Assembly: GCA_022510815.1 (NCBI GenBank)
Contig: JAFLST010000020.1
Span: 1-50,128 of the forward strand
DNA length: 50,128 bases
Direction of reading: 5' to 3'
Source of the DNA: Christensenellaceae bacterium
GTDB taxonomy: Bacteria > Bacillota > Clostridia > Christensenellales > Aristaeellaceae
The position numbers and the translations under genes were made by a program. Positions 26,011 through 33,730 of this stretch are shown here, piece by piece. The notes beneath the pieces were generated by a model that saw nothing but the letters and a program-made list of their open reading frames with translations, was not told the DNA's origin and searched no databases. Numbering within the stretch: position 1 is the stretch's first letter; each line of letters opens with the position of its first letter.

Positions 26011-27984
26011 TCAGCCCTCCGGCACCTTCCAGATGGTGGCCTCGCCGTTCTGGAAGACCACCTCGTAGAGGCTGTCCAGCGCGTCGGTGTTGACCGTGTA
26101 GCTGGACCGCTCGTAGCTGGAGACGTAGATGTAGTCCACGCCGTACTTCGTCAGGATCTCCGTCTGCCCGGCGGGGTCGGCATAGAAGGCCGCGATGTCC
26201 CGCTCCCTCTCGCTGGTGTTGAAGCCATGCCAGTACAGCCACAGGTCAGGCCCGCAGACGATGGTGCGCCCCGCGATGGCGATGACCGGGTTCAGGTGAT
26301 GCCGTCCGGTGAGGAACACGCTGTGCTCCTCGGTGTTGTCGCGGATGTACTCGCCCGCCTCCACTGCCCGGTAGGAGAAGGCCTGATAGTCGCTGACGCA
26401 CTCGCGCCACAGGGTCAGGCCGGCGGAGAGGAAGGTTGCCACGGCCAGCAGCACGGCGATCACCGGGCGGGCGCGCAGGCCCTTCAGCCGCTCCCACATA
26501 GCCTTGCACCAGTTGGCCACAATCATGCAGCAGAGCAGCCAAGCGAGGTACATGAGCTTGTTATTGTCGTAGACGTTGGGCTGGAAGCGCACCAACTCCA
26601 CCGCGAGGATGATGACCAGCGCGCCCGAGAACAGGCGGCGGTTCTTCCTGTCCCGCTCGAACAGCGCCAGCACCAGCGCGATGAACGGCAGGCCGATGTT
26701 TTTGATGTAGAACCAGAAATAGAAGTCCCGCAGGTTGCCGTCGCCGCCGGGGTTATTGACCCAGTTGAACCACAGGCGCATGAAGGTGTTGCCGGAGCCC
26801 TCGCTGCCCGCCTGCTGGAAGGCCTGCGTGAAGGTGAAGGCGAAGAGCTGCGGCAGGGCGAACAACGCGGCAATGGCCCCATAAATCACATACTGCCTGA
26901 ACTGCTTGAGGCGCTCCTTCTCGTGGATCATGTCGTAGACCAGCATGCCTGCCGAGCAAAGCGCCAGCGCCACAAAGGAGTGGGTGTGAACCAGCGGCAG
27001 CAGGCCGCCCCACACGCCCAGCAGCACCGTCATCCGGCCGCGCCACGCGTCGCGCTTCTCCGGGTCAAAGCACAGGTACAGCAGGTAGAAGCACGGCAGC
27101 GACATGCACCAGCCGCCAAGAATCGTCCGCTGAGGGATCATCAGGTCGGCGATCACGTTCGACCAGCGGAGATTGTTGGGGTCAGGCTGATTGGTGGGGG
27201 TCTTGTAGTAGCCGTTCAGGATGGCCTGAATCCGCGCCCAGAAGGTCGGCGTGCCGTCGGCTTCCCAGCCCGCCGCCTGATCGAAGTCGTAGAGGAAGCC
27301 CAGACCGCCGTTGAGGAAGAACAGCAGCGCCGCGAGGATGACGGTCTTCTTGCCGGTGGTCATCTCCCGGGCCATGCACATCACGCCCATGTAGCACAGC
27401 GCCATCATCAGCGTGCCCGGCACGATCACCGAGAGCTGCAGCGGCCAGCCCATCAGGTAGAAGGAGGTCGAGAAGCTGTCCGTCAGGAAGGGATAGGACA
27501 GCCGATGCCCCGGATAGAAGGAATACTCCGGCGGGAAGGCGCCGTTCTTGAGCGAGGTAATGAAGGACAGGTGCATCGGCAGGTCGCCATAGGTGCTCTG
27601 GCCCACGTTCCAGTTGCCCCACTGATCGACGCGCATGTTGTGGGTGTACTGCAAATACCCCGACAGCACCGTCAGCGGCAGCACGACCAGCAGCATCTGC
27701 TTCGCGAGAGCGGTTTCCTCCGCGTCCCAGCCCCTTGCCGCGCGCTTGTCACGCAGCGCGTACGCCCCGGCAGTCAGCCCGCCCAGCGGCAACAGCGCCA
27801 GCAGGTGCGCCGTCCAGCCGAAGCTCACCCCGAAGGCCAGCAGCGCCGGGAGCCACATCATCATCAGGATGCCCAGCGACAGCCCAACCCACACCCGGCT
27901 GAGCACCGGCAGCCGCGGCAGCAAAAAGCGCACGATCATCACGCCGCACGCCAGATAAACAGCCAGATACAATCCCGCGATCAT
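26011..27984 (-). CDS. Polytopic membrane protein, GT-C glycosyltransferase-like
   Basis: A 657-residue protein with about twelve hydrophobic helices and a soluble C-terminal domain of around 100 residues (from about 560, HSVFLTGRHHLNPVIAI). The first extracytoplasmic loop contains STYGDLPMHLSFI near residue 130, an acidic/His arrangement in the place where GT-C lipid-sugar transferases keep their catalytic acid, and a Pro/Tyr-rich region PEYSFYPGHRLSYPFL follows. The overall pattern suggests a glycosyltransferase using a lipid-linked sugar, but I cannot assign a family. First gene of the operon, behind a strong promoter and AGGAGG ribosome binding site. Confidence 0.7.
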   Translation of the reverse strand: MIAGLYLAVYLACGVMIVRFLLPRLPVLSRVWVGLSLGILMMMWLPALLAFGVSFGWTAHLLALLPLGGLTAGAYALRDKRAARGWDAEETALAKQMLLVVLPLTVLSGYLQYTHNMRVDQWGNWNVGQSTYGDLPMHLSFITSLKNGAFPPEYSFYPGHRLSYPFLTDSFSTSFYLMGWPLQLSVIVPGTLMMALCYMGVMCMAREMTTGKKTVILAALLFFLNGGLGFLYDFDQAAGWEADGTPTFWARIQAILNGYYKTPTNQPDPNNLRWSNVIADLMIPQRTILGGWCMSLPCFYLLYLCFDPEKRDAWRGRMTVLLGVWGGLLPLVHTHSFVALALCSAGMLVYDMIHEKERLKQFRQYVIYGAIAALFALPQLFAFTFTQAFQQAGSEGSGNTFMRLWFNWVNNPGGDGNLRDFYFWFYIKNIGLPFIALVLALFERDRKNRRLFSGALVIILAVELVRFQPNVYDNNKLMYLAWLLCCMIVANWCKAMWERLKGLRARPVIAVLLAVATFLSAGLTLWRECVSDYQAFSYRAVEAGEYIRDNTEEHSVFLTGRHHLNPVIAIAGRTIVCGPDLWLYWHGFNTSERERDIAAFYADPAGQTEILTKYGVDYIYVSSYERSSYTVNTDALDSLYEVVFQNGEATIWKVPEG

Positions 27985-28039
27985 AGAGCCTCCTGTTATG
28001 TTGGGCTACCAAATCAAATTGCCGTCTTGCAACACCCGA

Positions 28040-28068
28040 ATTATACCATACCCCGCCATGCCCGTCAA
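28040..28068 (-). promoter_or_regulatory. Strong promoter of the membrane protein/lipase/rarA/kinase operon
   Basis: On the minus strand TTGACG (28068-28063), 17 bases and a perfect TATAAT (28045-28040) lie about 56 bases before the ATG at 27984. It follows directly on the terminator of the upstream peptidase operon. Confidence 0.85.
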
Positions 28069-28083
28069 TCAAGCACCGAGCGC

Positions 28084-28120
28084 AAAAAAAGCGCCGCGGC
28101 CCTTCAGCGAGCCACGGCAC
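28084..28120 (-). terminator. Terminator of the triple M42 peptidase operon
   Basis: On the minus strand a ten-pair stem (GTGCCGTGGC with GCCGCGGCGC, including G-U pairs) with a ten-base loop is followed by seven T. Confidence 0.85.
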
Positions 28121-28154
28121 ATATCCAATCGACGGACCCGTGAACCGTCTCCTG

Positions 28155-28230
28155 CCCCGAAGCATGACGGTCGCCGCCCCTCGGGGTGGGTGCGGGAGGG
28201 GATTTTCGGCCTGAAAGTCTCCCTCCCGCC
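28155..28230. repeat. Post-stop hairpin repeat, family A copy 1
   Basis: Shares a block of about 75 bases with 35900-35978: a CATGACGGTCGCCGCC-like core, GGTGGGTGCGGGAGGGG, and a hairpin with GCGGGAGGG/CCCTCCCGC arms (28192-28200, 28221-28229). It begins six bases after the stop of the first M42 gene on the minus strand and lies before that operon's terminator. Confidence 0.75.
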
Positions 28231-28236
28231 AATCCA

Positions 28237-29217
28237 TTACTTCAAATACTCCTGCAGCAGCTTGAGGCCCGCGTCCATGTCGCGCATGTCGATGACCTCG
28301 CAGGCGGAGTGCACATAACGGCAGGGAATCGAGATGGTGCAGACCGGGATGCCGCCGCGGGAGGTCTGCATGGCGGAAGCGTCCGTGCCGCCGTAGGGCA
28401 GAACCTCGCGCTGGGTCTTCACGCCGGCCTTTTCGCCGCAGACCAGCAGCTCCTCACGCAGGGCCGGGTTGCTGATGCTGCCGCGGTCCATGATCTTGAC
28501 GGCAATGCCCTCGCCGAGCTTGATCTCGGGCTGAGTGGTGCCGGGGGTGTCGCCCCAGCCGGTCACGTCCAGCGCAATGCCGATATCAGGCTCCATGGCG
28601 AAGGAAGCCACCCGCGCGCCGCGGCAGCCGACCTCCTCCTGCACGCTGAAAACCGCGATGACGGTGTCCTGCGTGTCGCCGACGGTCTGCAGGAGCTTCG
28701 CCAGCAGGGCGCAGGCGCAGCGGTCGTCCATCGCCGGACTGGCCCAGCGGTTCTTGCCCAGCGGGAACACATCGCCCGCGTAGACCGCCACGTCGCCGAT
28801 GGAGACCATCGACAGCGCGTCTTCCTTGTCCTGCGCGCCGATGTCGATAAACAGATCCTTGAACATGTCAGGGCCTTCCTTGGGCTCCTTGACAACCACG
28901 CCATGCACGCCGTTGACGAAGGTGACGTGCCGCGTGCGGGACACCGGGATGCCCACGCCGCCGACACTGGCCACCCGCAGGTAGCCCTCCTTCTCGACGC
29001 CGGTCACGATGAAGCCGATGTGATCCATGTGCGCGGAGAACATGATCTTCTTGGGGTTCGGGCCCTTGCCGTGCTTGACGGCGATCAGGTTGCCCAGCGC
29101 GTCGGTCTTGATTTCATCCGCATAATCCTTGATTTCCTCGGTGATGGCCGCGGCGACGGCGCCCTCCATACCGGTGGGGCCGATGGGCGCGAGCAGCTTC
29201 TTAAGCAGTTCGATCAT
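28237..29217 (-). CDS. M42 family metallopeptidase (third gene of tandem)
   Basis: A 326-residue M42 (glutamyl/tetrahedral aminopeptidase-like) enzyme. Dinuclear metal ligands are visible: His in FSAHMDHIGFIV, bridging Asp in MDDRCACALL, Glu pair in SVQEEVGCRGA (the first Glu is catalytic), Asp in ALDVTGWGD and His in RYVHSACEVIDM. The family forms dodecameric shells that trim short peptides from the N-terminus in the cytosol. It is last of three adjacent paralogues, 12 bases after the second, with AAGGAGAG before its ATG. The stop is followed by a family A hairpin repeat and a terminator. Confidence 0.93.
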   Translation of the reverse strand: MIELLKKLLAPIGPTGMEGAVAAAITEEIKDYADEIKTDALGNLIAVKHGKGPNPKKIMFSAHMDHIGFIVTGVEKEGYLRVASVGGVGIPVSRTRHVTFVNGVHGVVVKEPKEGPDMFKDLFIDIGAQDKEDALSMVSIGDVAVYAGDVFPLGKNRWASPAMDDRCACALLAKLLQTVGDTQDTVIAVFSVQEEVGCRGARVASFAMEPDIGIALDVTGWGDTPGTTQPEIKLGEGIAVKIMDRGSISNPALREELLVCGEKAGVKTQREVLPYGGTDASAMQTSRGGIPVCTISIPCRYVHSACEVIDMRDMDAGLKLLQEYLK

Positions 29218-29229
29218 GACAATCTCTCC

Positions 29230-30240
29230 TTACAGTGCCTTGAGCAAGGCTTTCGTGAGGTCCAGTTGGCTCTCCACGTCGCTGAGCTTGATGACGGAGG
29301 AGGGGCTGTGGATATAGCGGCAGGGCACGGACAGCACCACGGTGGGGATGCCGCCCCGGGCCCGCTGCACCACGCCGCCCTCGTTGCCGCCGGAGGTGCC
29401 GTTCTTCACCTGATGCGGGATGCCGTTCGCCGCGCCGACCTCGAGGGTCTTTTTGAACAGGTCGCGGTTGGCAATGGACGCGCCATCCATGAAGGACACG
29501 CACACGCCCGCGCCGGTCTTGCAGACATGCTGCGTCTCGGGCACGTCGCCAAGGTCGTTGCAGGTGGTGCCTTCGAGGATGATGCCGATGTCCGGCTCCT
29601 GCGCAAAGGCAGCGCCCTTCGCACCGCGGCAGCCGACCTCCTCCTCGGAGGCAAAGGCCGCGACGATATCCACCGGATACTCACCGTCGAGGATGCGCAG
29701 CAGGTTCCAGATGCCCACGCGGTCATCGAAAGCCTTGCCGCAGGCGTAGCCGTCGCCGTACTCGACATAGTCGGTGTCGAAGCTGATGTAGGTGCCCTTG
29801 GGGGCCTTGCCCTCGGCCTCGTCCTTGCTCTTGGCGCCGATATCGACGCTCAGCTCCCGCACCGCCAGCACATGCTTGCGGTCAGCCGCGGACTGCAGGT
29901 GAATCGCCACCGCGCCGATAACGCCGGGGATCTTGTCGTCGCCCACCAGCACGCGCTTGGACACGAGCACCCGCGGGTCGATGCCGCCCGCCGTGGTCAC
30001 CTTGAGGAAGCCGTCCTCCGTGGCGGAGGTGACGATCAGGCCGACCTCATCCATGTGCGCGGACAGCAGCACGCGCTTGCGGGGGGCATCCCCGGTGCCG
30101 GGCTTCACGACCACCACGTTGCCCATGCGGTCGATGGTCGGCTCGAAGCCTCTGGCCTTCAGCTCTTCCAGCAGGGCGCGGCGCAGGGCCTGCTCATGGC
30201 CGGAGGGAGCATTCAATTCCGTCAGTGTTTTCAGATCCAT
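29230..30240 (-). CDS. M42 family metallopeptidase (second gene of tandem)
   Basis: A 336-residue M42 peptidase. Ligand regions: SAHMDEVGLIV, FDDRVGIWNLL, SEEEVGCRGAKGAAF, and YIHSPSSVIKL. The fourth ligand segment reads LEGTTCNDLGD, with Glu in place of the Asp found in the two neighbours; this variant is familiar in part of the family and should still bind metal. The 3' end is separated from the third peptidase by 12 bases, and its start overlaps the end of the first peptidase gene by ten bases, so all three are one transcript. Three different paralogues could assemble mixed shells or cover different N-terminal residues. Confidence 0.93.
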   Translation of the reverse strand: MDLKTLTELNAPSGHEQALRRALLEELKARGFEPTIDRMGNVVVVKPGTGDAPRKRVLLSAHMDEVGLIVTSATEDGFLKVTTAGGIDPRVLVSKRVLVGDDKIPGVIGAVAIHLQSAADRKHVLAVRELSVDIGAKSKDEAEGKAPKGTYISFDTDYVEYGDGYACGKAFDDRVGIWNLLRILDGEYPVDIVAAFASEEEVGCRGAKGAAFAQEPDIGIILEGTTCNDLGDVPETQHVCKTGAGVCVSFMDGASIANRDLFKKTLEVGAANGIPHQVKNGTSGGNEGGVVQRARGGIPTVVLSVPCRYIHSPSSVIKLSDVESQLDLTKALLKAL

Positions 30241-31268
30241 AGGTCATCCTCCCATCCCGCGTCCAGCTCGCTGAGGAAGTGGGCCATCAGCCGCGAGCCC
30301 TCCTCCAGCACCTGAAGGTCGATGGTCTCCACGGTGGTGTGCATGTATTTCTCGGGCAGCGACAGGAGCACGGTCGGTACGCCAGCCCGGGCGGTGCCGA
30401 TCTCGTCGGCGTCGGTGCCCGTCCAGCGGCCCGCCACAGCGCTGTTCAGCTTGACGTGGTGCTTCTTCGCGCAGTCCTCGAGGCGCTTCTCCAGCTTGGG
30501 CTGAATGAACGGCCCGATGGTGGAGACCAGCGCGTCCAGCGGGACAGTGGCGCTGGCGGGCGCGCCGGGGGTGGCGGCGTGATCCACGTCGAGGGCGATG
30601 GCCAGATCCGGGTCGATGGCAAAGGCCGCCGTCTCCGCGCCGATGCAGCCGACCTCCTCCTGCGTGGAGCCGACGAAGTACACGTCCGCGTCGCATTTGA
30701 GCATCTGCAGCTTTTCCGCCGTCAGAATCAGCATCGCCACGCAGGCCCGGTCGTCCATGGTCTTGGCGGCAAACTGGTGGTTCAGCAGCGCCGTCGAGCC
30801 GTTGTTGAACGTCACCAGATCGCCGATGCGCACCAATTCGCGAACCTTCTCGGCGGGCAGGCCCACGTCCACATGGAGCTTGTCCATGCGGTAGTTGTTT
30901 TCCCGGTCCTCATTGCTGAGCAGGTGCGGCGGCAGCGCGCCGATGGTGCCGAAGAGCTTCTCCCGGCCGTGCACCCACACCCGGCAGGCGGGCAGGATGC
31001 GCGGATCGACGCCGCCGATCTGCCCCAGCCGCAGCGAGCCGTCGTCCTCGATCTTCGTGACCAGCATGCCGATCTCGTCCATGTGCGCTGAGAGCATCAC
31101 CTTGGGGCCGCTGCCCTTCTTGTGGGCGATGACGTTGTACATCTTGTCCACCGTCACCTCATCCACAAAGGGACGGAACAGCTCCGCGAAATAAGCCGCG
31201 ACGCTCTCCTCGTGTCCGCTGGGGCCGCACAGCGCCGCCGCCTCGGACAATACCTTCTGTAAATCCAT
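30231..31268 (-). CDS. M42 family metallopeptidase (first gene of tandem)
   Basis: A 345-residue M42 peptidase with a full ligand set: SAHMDEIGMLV, MDDRACVAMLI, TQEEVGCIGAETAAF, ALDVDHAATPG and YMHTTVETIDL. I place the start at ATG 31268, six bases from AGGAGG; the TTG two codons upstream is part of the spacer. It opens the peptidase operon. The 162-base gap to the HPr-like gene upstream contains neither a clear terminator nor a confident promoter, so read-through from the murB-whiA transcript is possible. Confidence 0.93.
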   Translation of the reverse strand: MDLQKVLSEAAALCGPSGHEESVAAYFAELFRPFVDEVTVDKMYNVIAHKKGSGPKVMLSAHMDEIGMLVTKIEDDGSLRLGQIGGVDPRILPACRVWVHGREKLFGTIGALPPHLLSNEDRENNYRMDKLHVDVGLPAEKVRELVRIGDLVTFNNGSTALLNHQFAAKTMDDRACVAMLILTAEKLQMLKCDADVYFVGSTQEEVGCIGAETAAFAIDPDLAIALDVDHAATPGAPASATVPLDALVSTIGPFIQPKLEKRLEDCAKKHHVKLNSAVAGRWTGTDADEIGTARAGVPTVLLSLPEKYMHTTVETIDLQVLEEGSRLMAHFLSELDAGWEDDLWI

Positions 31269-31430
31269 AACCAACCTCCTTTGGCCTATATCCAGCCATG
31301 CTCAAGCACGGCCAAACATTCACTCATTTGCCGTCCGCGGGACTGCCATCGTATCAGTCGGCTTTGCCGGTCAGGCGGGACTTTTCCGCAGCAAAACAAT
31401 CTCGCGGAAGAAATCTTTCATCAGCCTGAC
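31269..31430. other. Gap between the HPr-like and M42 genes, nothing assigned
   Basis: Contains the ribosome binding site of the first M42 gene and loose GC-rich inverted repeats. No sigma-A promoter with both hexamers at a good spacing was found on the minus strand. Confidence 0.4.
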
Positions 31431-31697
31431 TCATGAAAATGGCTTTGCCATTTTGACGACCTTCTGGATCGCTTCAACGGCTTCCTGCTCGTCCTCGCCC
31501 TCCACCAGCAGGGTCATGTTGGTCTGGTCGTCCAGGCCCAGAGAAAGCAGCCCCAGCATCGACTTGGCGTTGACGATCTTGCGGTCATGCTCGATCATGA
31601 TGCGCGAGGAAAATTTCGCGGTGACCTGCACCACCTGCGCGGCGATGCTGCGGGTCAGGGGCTGGCCGCCGGGGAAGGTAATCGGTTGACGGATCAT
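31431..31697 (-). CDS. HPr-like protein lacking His15 but keeping Ser46 (Crh-like)
   Basis: An 88-residue HPr-fold protein. Ungapped alignment with HPr places Thr15 where the phosphorylatable His15 belongs: the normal GLHARPA segment reads PLTRSIA. Ser46, the target of HPr kinase in Firmicutes, is retained in NAKSMLGLLSLG, exactly at residue 46. It therefore cannot pass phosphate in the PTS but could be a regulatory phosphoprotein like Bacillus Crh, which has Gln15. The genomic place also fits: it follows whiA by 14 bases, as crh does in the Bacillus yvcJ-yvcK-whiA-crh order. No symbol is assigned since orthology to Crh is inferred. GGAGGA precedes the ATG. Confidence 0.85.
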   Translation of the reverse strand: MIRQPITFPGGQPLTRSIAAQVVQVTAKFSSRIMIEHDRKIVNAKSMLGLLSLGLDDQTNMTLLVEGEDEQEAVEAIQKVVKMAKPFS

Positions 31698-31711
31698 GAC
31701 GTATTCCTCCT

Positions 31712-32683
31712 CTATTGCTGCTGCTTTGGCGCAGACTGTTTCTCTTTCAGCTTGAGCGCGGCCTCTGTGAGGCGGCGCATGCGGTGATTCACGCCGCTTT
31801 TGCCCACCGGCGGGGTCATGAGCTGCCCCAGCTCGGTCAGGTTGAGGCCGGGGTTGTCCAGCCGGAGCCTCGCGGCCTCCCTGAGCCCCTCCGGCAGAGT
31901 GTCCAGACCGCCGTGATCGGCCAGATAACGGATGGCCTCGATCTGCTCCATGGCGGCGGAAGCGGCCCGGTCGATGTTGTTGTCGTCGCAGGAGCTGGCG
32001 CGGACAGCCTGTCCATGCACCTGCTTGCGGACCCGGACGTCCTCCAGCTCCAGCAGGCTGCGGTTCGCGCCCATCAGAGCCAGCGCGCCGGCAATGTCAT
32101 CGGCGCTCTTCAAATACACCACGGGCACCCCGCGGCGCTCATAGGCATTGGCTGGCAGGCCGGACTTCTCCAGCAGCCGGGTCAGCTCCTTGAGCAAGCC
32201 CTCGTTCCCGGCGATCCACTCGAAGTGATAGCTGCGCTCCGGGTCATTCATGGAGCCCGCGCCAAGGAACGCCGCCCGCAGGAAGGCCCTGCGGCAGCAC
32301 TGCCGGGTCATGGGATGCCGGGGCACCGAGCGCCGGAAGCTGATGCCGCCGTCCTCGTCCTCCTCCACCATGTGCAGCGCCTCTAAGAGCGTCAGCGAGT
32401 CCCGGTCGCCCAGCGTCAGCACGCAGGCCCGCCGCCCGCCCAGCCGCGTCTGCTGCACATAGTACAGCTTCGGCTTGAGGCCCATGCCCGAGCCCAGCAG
32501 CAGGAAGATCCGCCGCGCGAGGCTCTTGTTCTCCACCCGATAGCTGACCTGAACCCGGCCCCGGCCGTGCATCGACAGGCTGCCGGAGGTGCGCGTCAGG
32601 GCGCTCAGCTCGCTCAGCACACAGCAGCTCTTGCCCAGCGGCAGGCGAACCAGCTCCTGCTTCACGTTCGACGAAAAGGACAT
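31712..32683 (-). CDS. whiA: WhiA DNA-binding protein
   Basis: A 323-residue WhiA, the conserved regulator of division and chromosome segregation in Gram-positive bacteria. The N-terminus MSFSSNVKQELVR is diagnostic. A degenerate LAGLIDADG homing-endonuclease-like domain follows (RRAFLRAAFLGAGSMNDPERSYHFE in fragments, residues about 130-155). The C-terminal helix-turn-helix includes LRLDNPGLNLTELGQLM and GKSGVNHRMRRL. The ATG overlaps the rapZ stop by one base (TGATG), so the two are tightly coupled, with no yvcK gene in between. Confidence 0.96.
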   Translation of the reverse strand: MSFSSNVKQELVRLPLGKSCCVLSELSALTRTSGSLSMHGRGRVQVSYRVENKSLARRIFLLLGSGMGLKPKLYYVQQTRLGGRRACVLTLGDRDSLTLLEALHMVEEDEDGGISFRRSVPRHPMTRQCCRRAFLRAAFLGAGSMNDPERSYHFEWIAGNEGLLKELTRLLEKSGLPANAYERRGVPVVYLKSADDIAGALALMGANRSLLELEDVRVRKQVHGQAVRASSCDDNNIDRAASAAMEQIEAIRYLADHGGLDTLPEGLREAARLRLDNPGLNLTELGQLMTPPVGKSGVNHRMRRLTEAALKLKEKQSAPKQQQ

Positions 32684-33579
32684 CAGCCGCCCTCCGAGGC
32701 CTTCCAGTGGGCCTGCTCCAGCTCGATGTCCCGGTGATTCACCGAGGTTTCCAGCCCCAGATCGGTCAGGTAGCGCCCCAGCGCCTCGGCGATGGCCACG
32801 CTGCGATGCGCGCCGCCCGTGCAGCCGATGGCAACCACCAGCCGCCGCTTGCCCTCCTCGTGATAGTGCGGCAGGAGGAAGGACACCATGTCCTTGAGCT
32901 TCTCCATGAACGCCTCGGTCACCGGGTGATTCATCACGAAATCCCGTACATCCGCGTCCTGACCGGTATGGCGGCAGAGCTCCTCCATGTAGAAGGGATT
33001 GGGCAGGAAGCGCACGTCGTAGACCAGATCGGCCTGCCGCGGCAGACCCCGCTTGAAGCCGAAGGAGATGATCTCCACGCGCATGGCGCTGACGGTTCCC
33101 TCCGCGTCGACGATGGCCTGCAGCTTTTTCTGAAGCTGGCGCGGCTTGAGAGCGGAGGTGTCGATCAGGTGGTCGGCGGTCTCGCGCAGGGGCTGGAGCA
33201 TCTCCCGCTCCCGGGCCAGCGCCTCGGTCAGGCTCAGCCGCCCCACCGCCAGCGGATGCTCCCGCCGGGTCTCCTTGTAGCGGCTGACCAGCACGTCCTC
33301 CGCCGCCTCCAGATAAAGCGTCTCGATGTGATAGCCGAGCTGCCGGGCCTCCTCGATCACGCGGCTGACGTCCCGGGCGTTGAAAAACTCCGCGCCCCGC
33401 ACGTCCACCGCGATGGCCACCAGCTTGTGGCTCATGGCGGAGGTCTCGCAGGCCTCGATAAACTTGAACATCATCATCGGCGGCAGGTTATCCACGCAGA
33501 AGGCGCCCATGTCCTCCAGATAGCGCGCAGCCGCCGTTTTGCCCGCGCCGCTCAGCCCCGTCAGCACAAGGAAACGCAA
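32683..33579 (-). CDS. rapZ: RNase adapter/nucleotide-binding protein RapZ (YvcJ)
   Basis: A 298-residue RapZ/YvcJ P-loop protein. Walker A is GLSGAGKT at residues 8-15 right after the conserved N-terminus MRFLVLT, and the C-terminal domain has the signature DVRFLPNPFY, then GCTGGAHRSVAIAE and VNHRDIE, the last implicated in binding phosphorylated sugar or RNA in Gram-negative RapZ. The start codon is TTG, supported by the family N-terminus and an AGGGG sequence eight bases upstream. In Firmicutes YvcJ affects competence and carbon metabolism; the details differ by species. It is followed without a gap by whiA and preceded by murB. Confidence 0.95.
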   Translation of the reverse strand: MRFLVLTGLSGAGKTAAARYLEDMGAFCVDNLPPMMMFKFIEACETSAMSHKLVAIAVDVRGAEFFNARDVSRVIEEARQLGYHIETLYLEAAEDVLVSRYKETRREHPLAVGRLSLTEALAREREMLQPLRETADHLIDTSALKPRQLQKKLQAIVDAEGTVSAMRVEIISFGFKRGLPRQADLVYDVRFLPNPFYMEELCRHTGQDADVRDFVMNHPVTEAFMEKLKDMVSFLLPHYHEEGKRRLVVAIGCTGGAHRSVAIAEALGRYLTDLGLETSVNHRDIELEQAHWKASEGG

Positions 33580-33730
33580 GTGCCTCCACCCCTTTTCTAT
33601 TCGCCATCATGGCATAACCATTTCAGCGAGGTCAGCTTATGAATGTTCCCTCCGCAAGGTAGCCAGCCAAGTCCTTGAATGGAAAGCCGTCATGGACGAC
33701 CGCTGCGATCGCCACCCTGCGGACAGCAAG
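33580..33730. other. murB-rapZ intercistronic gap, nothing assigned
   Basis: About 150 bases with the rapZ ribosome binding site. A short block here (GAATGTTCCCTCCGCAA, 33642-33658) recurs with one base inserted near 35727, in the gap after DUF4956. No gene or clear promoter is seen. Confidence 0.4.

Noticed and set aside
23509-28143. A 1544-codon open frame on the plus strand
   Set aside because: It runs antisense through the rarA, DUF1294, lipase-like and membrane protein genes, is full of Arg/His/Pro runs typical of GC-rich shadow frames, and has no family features.
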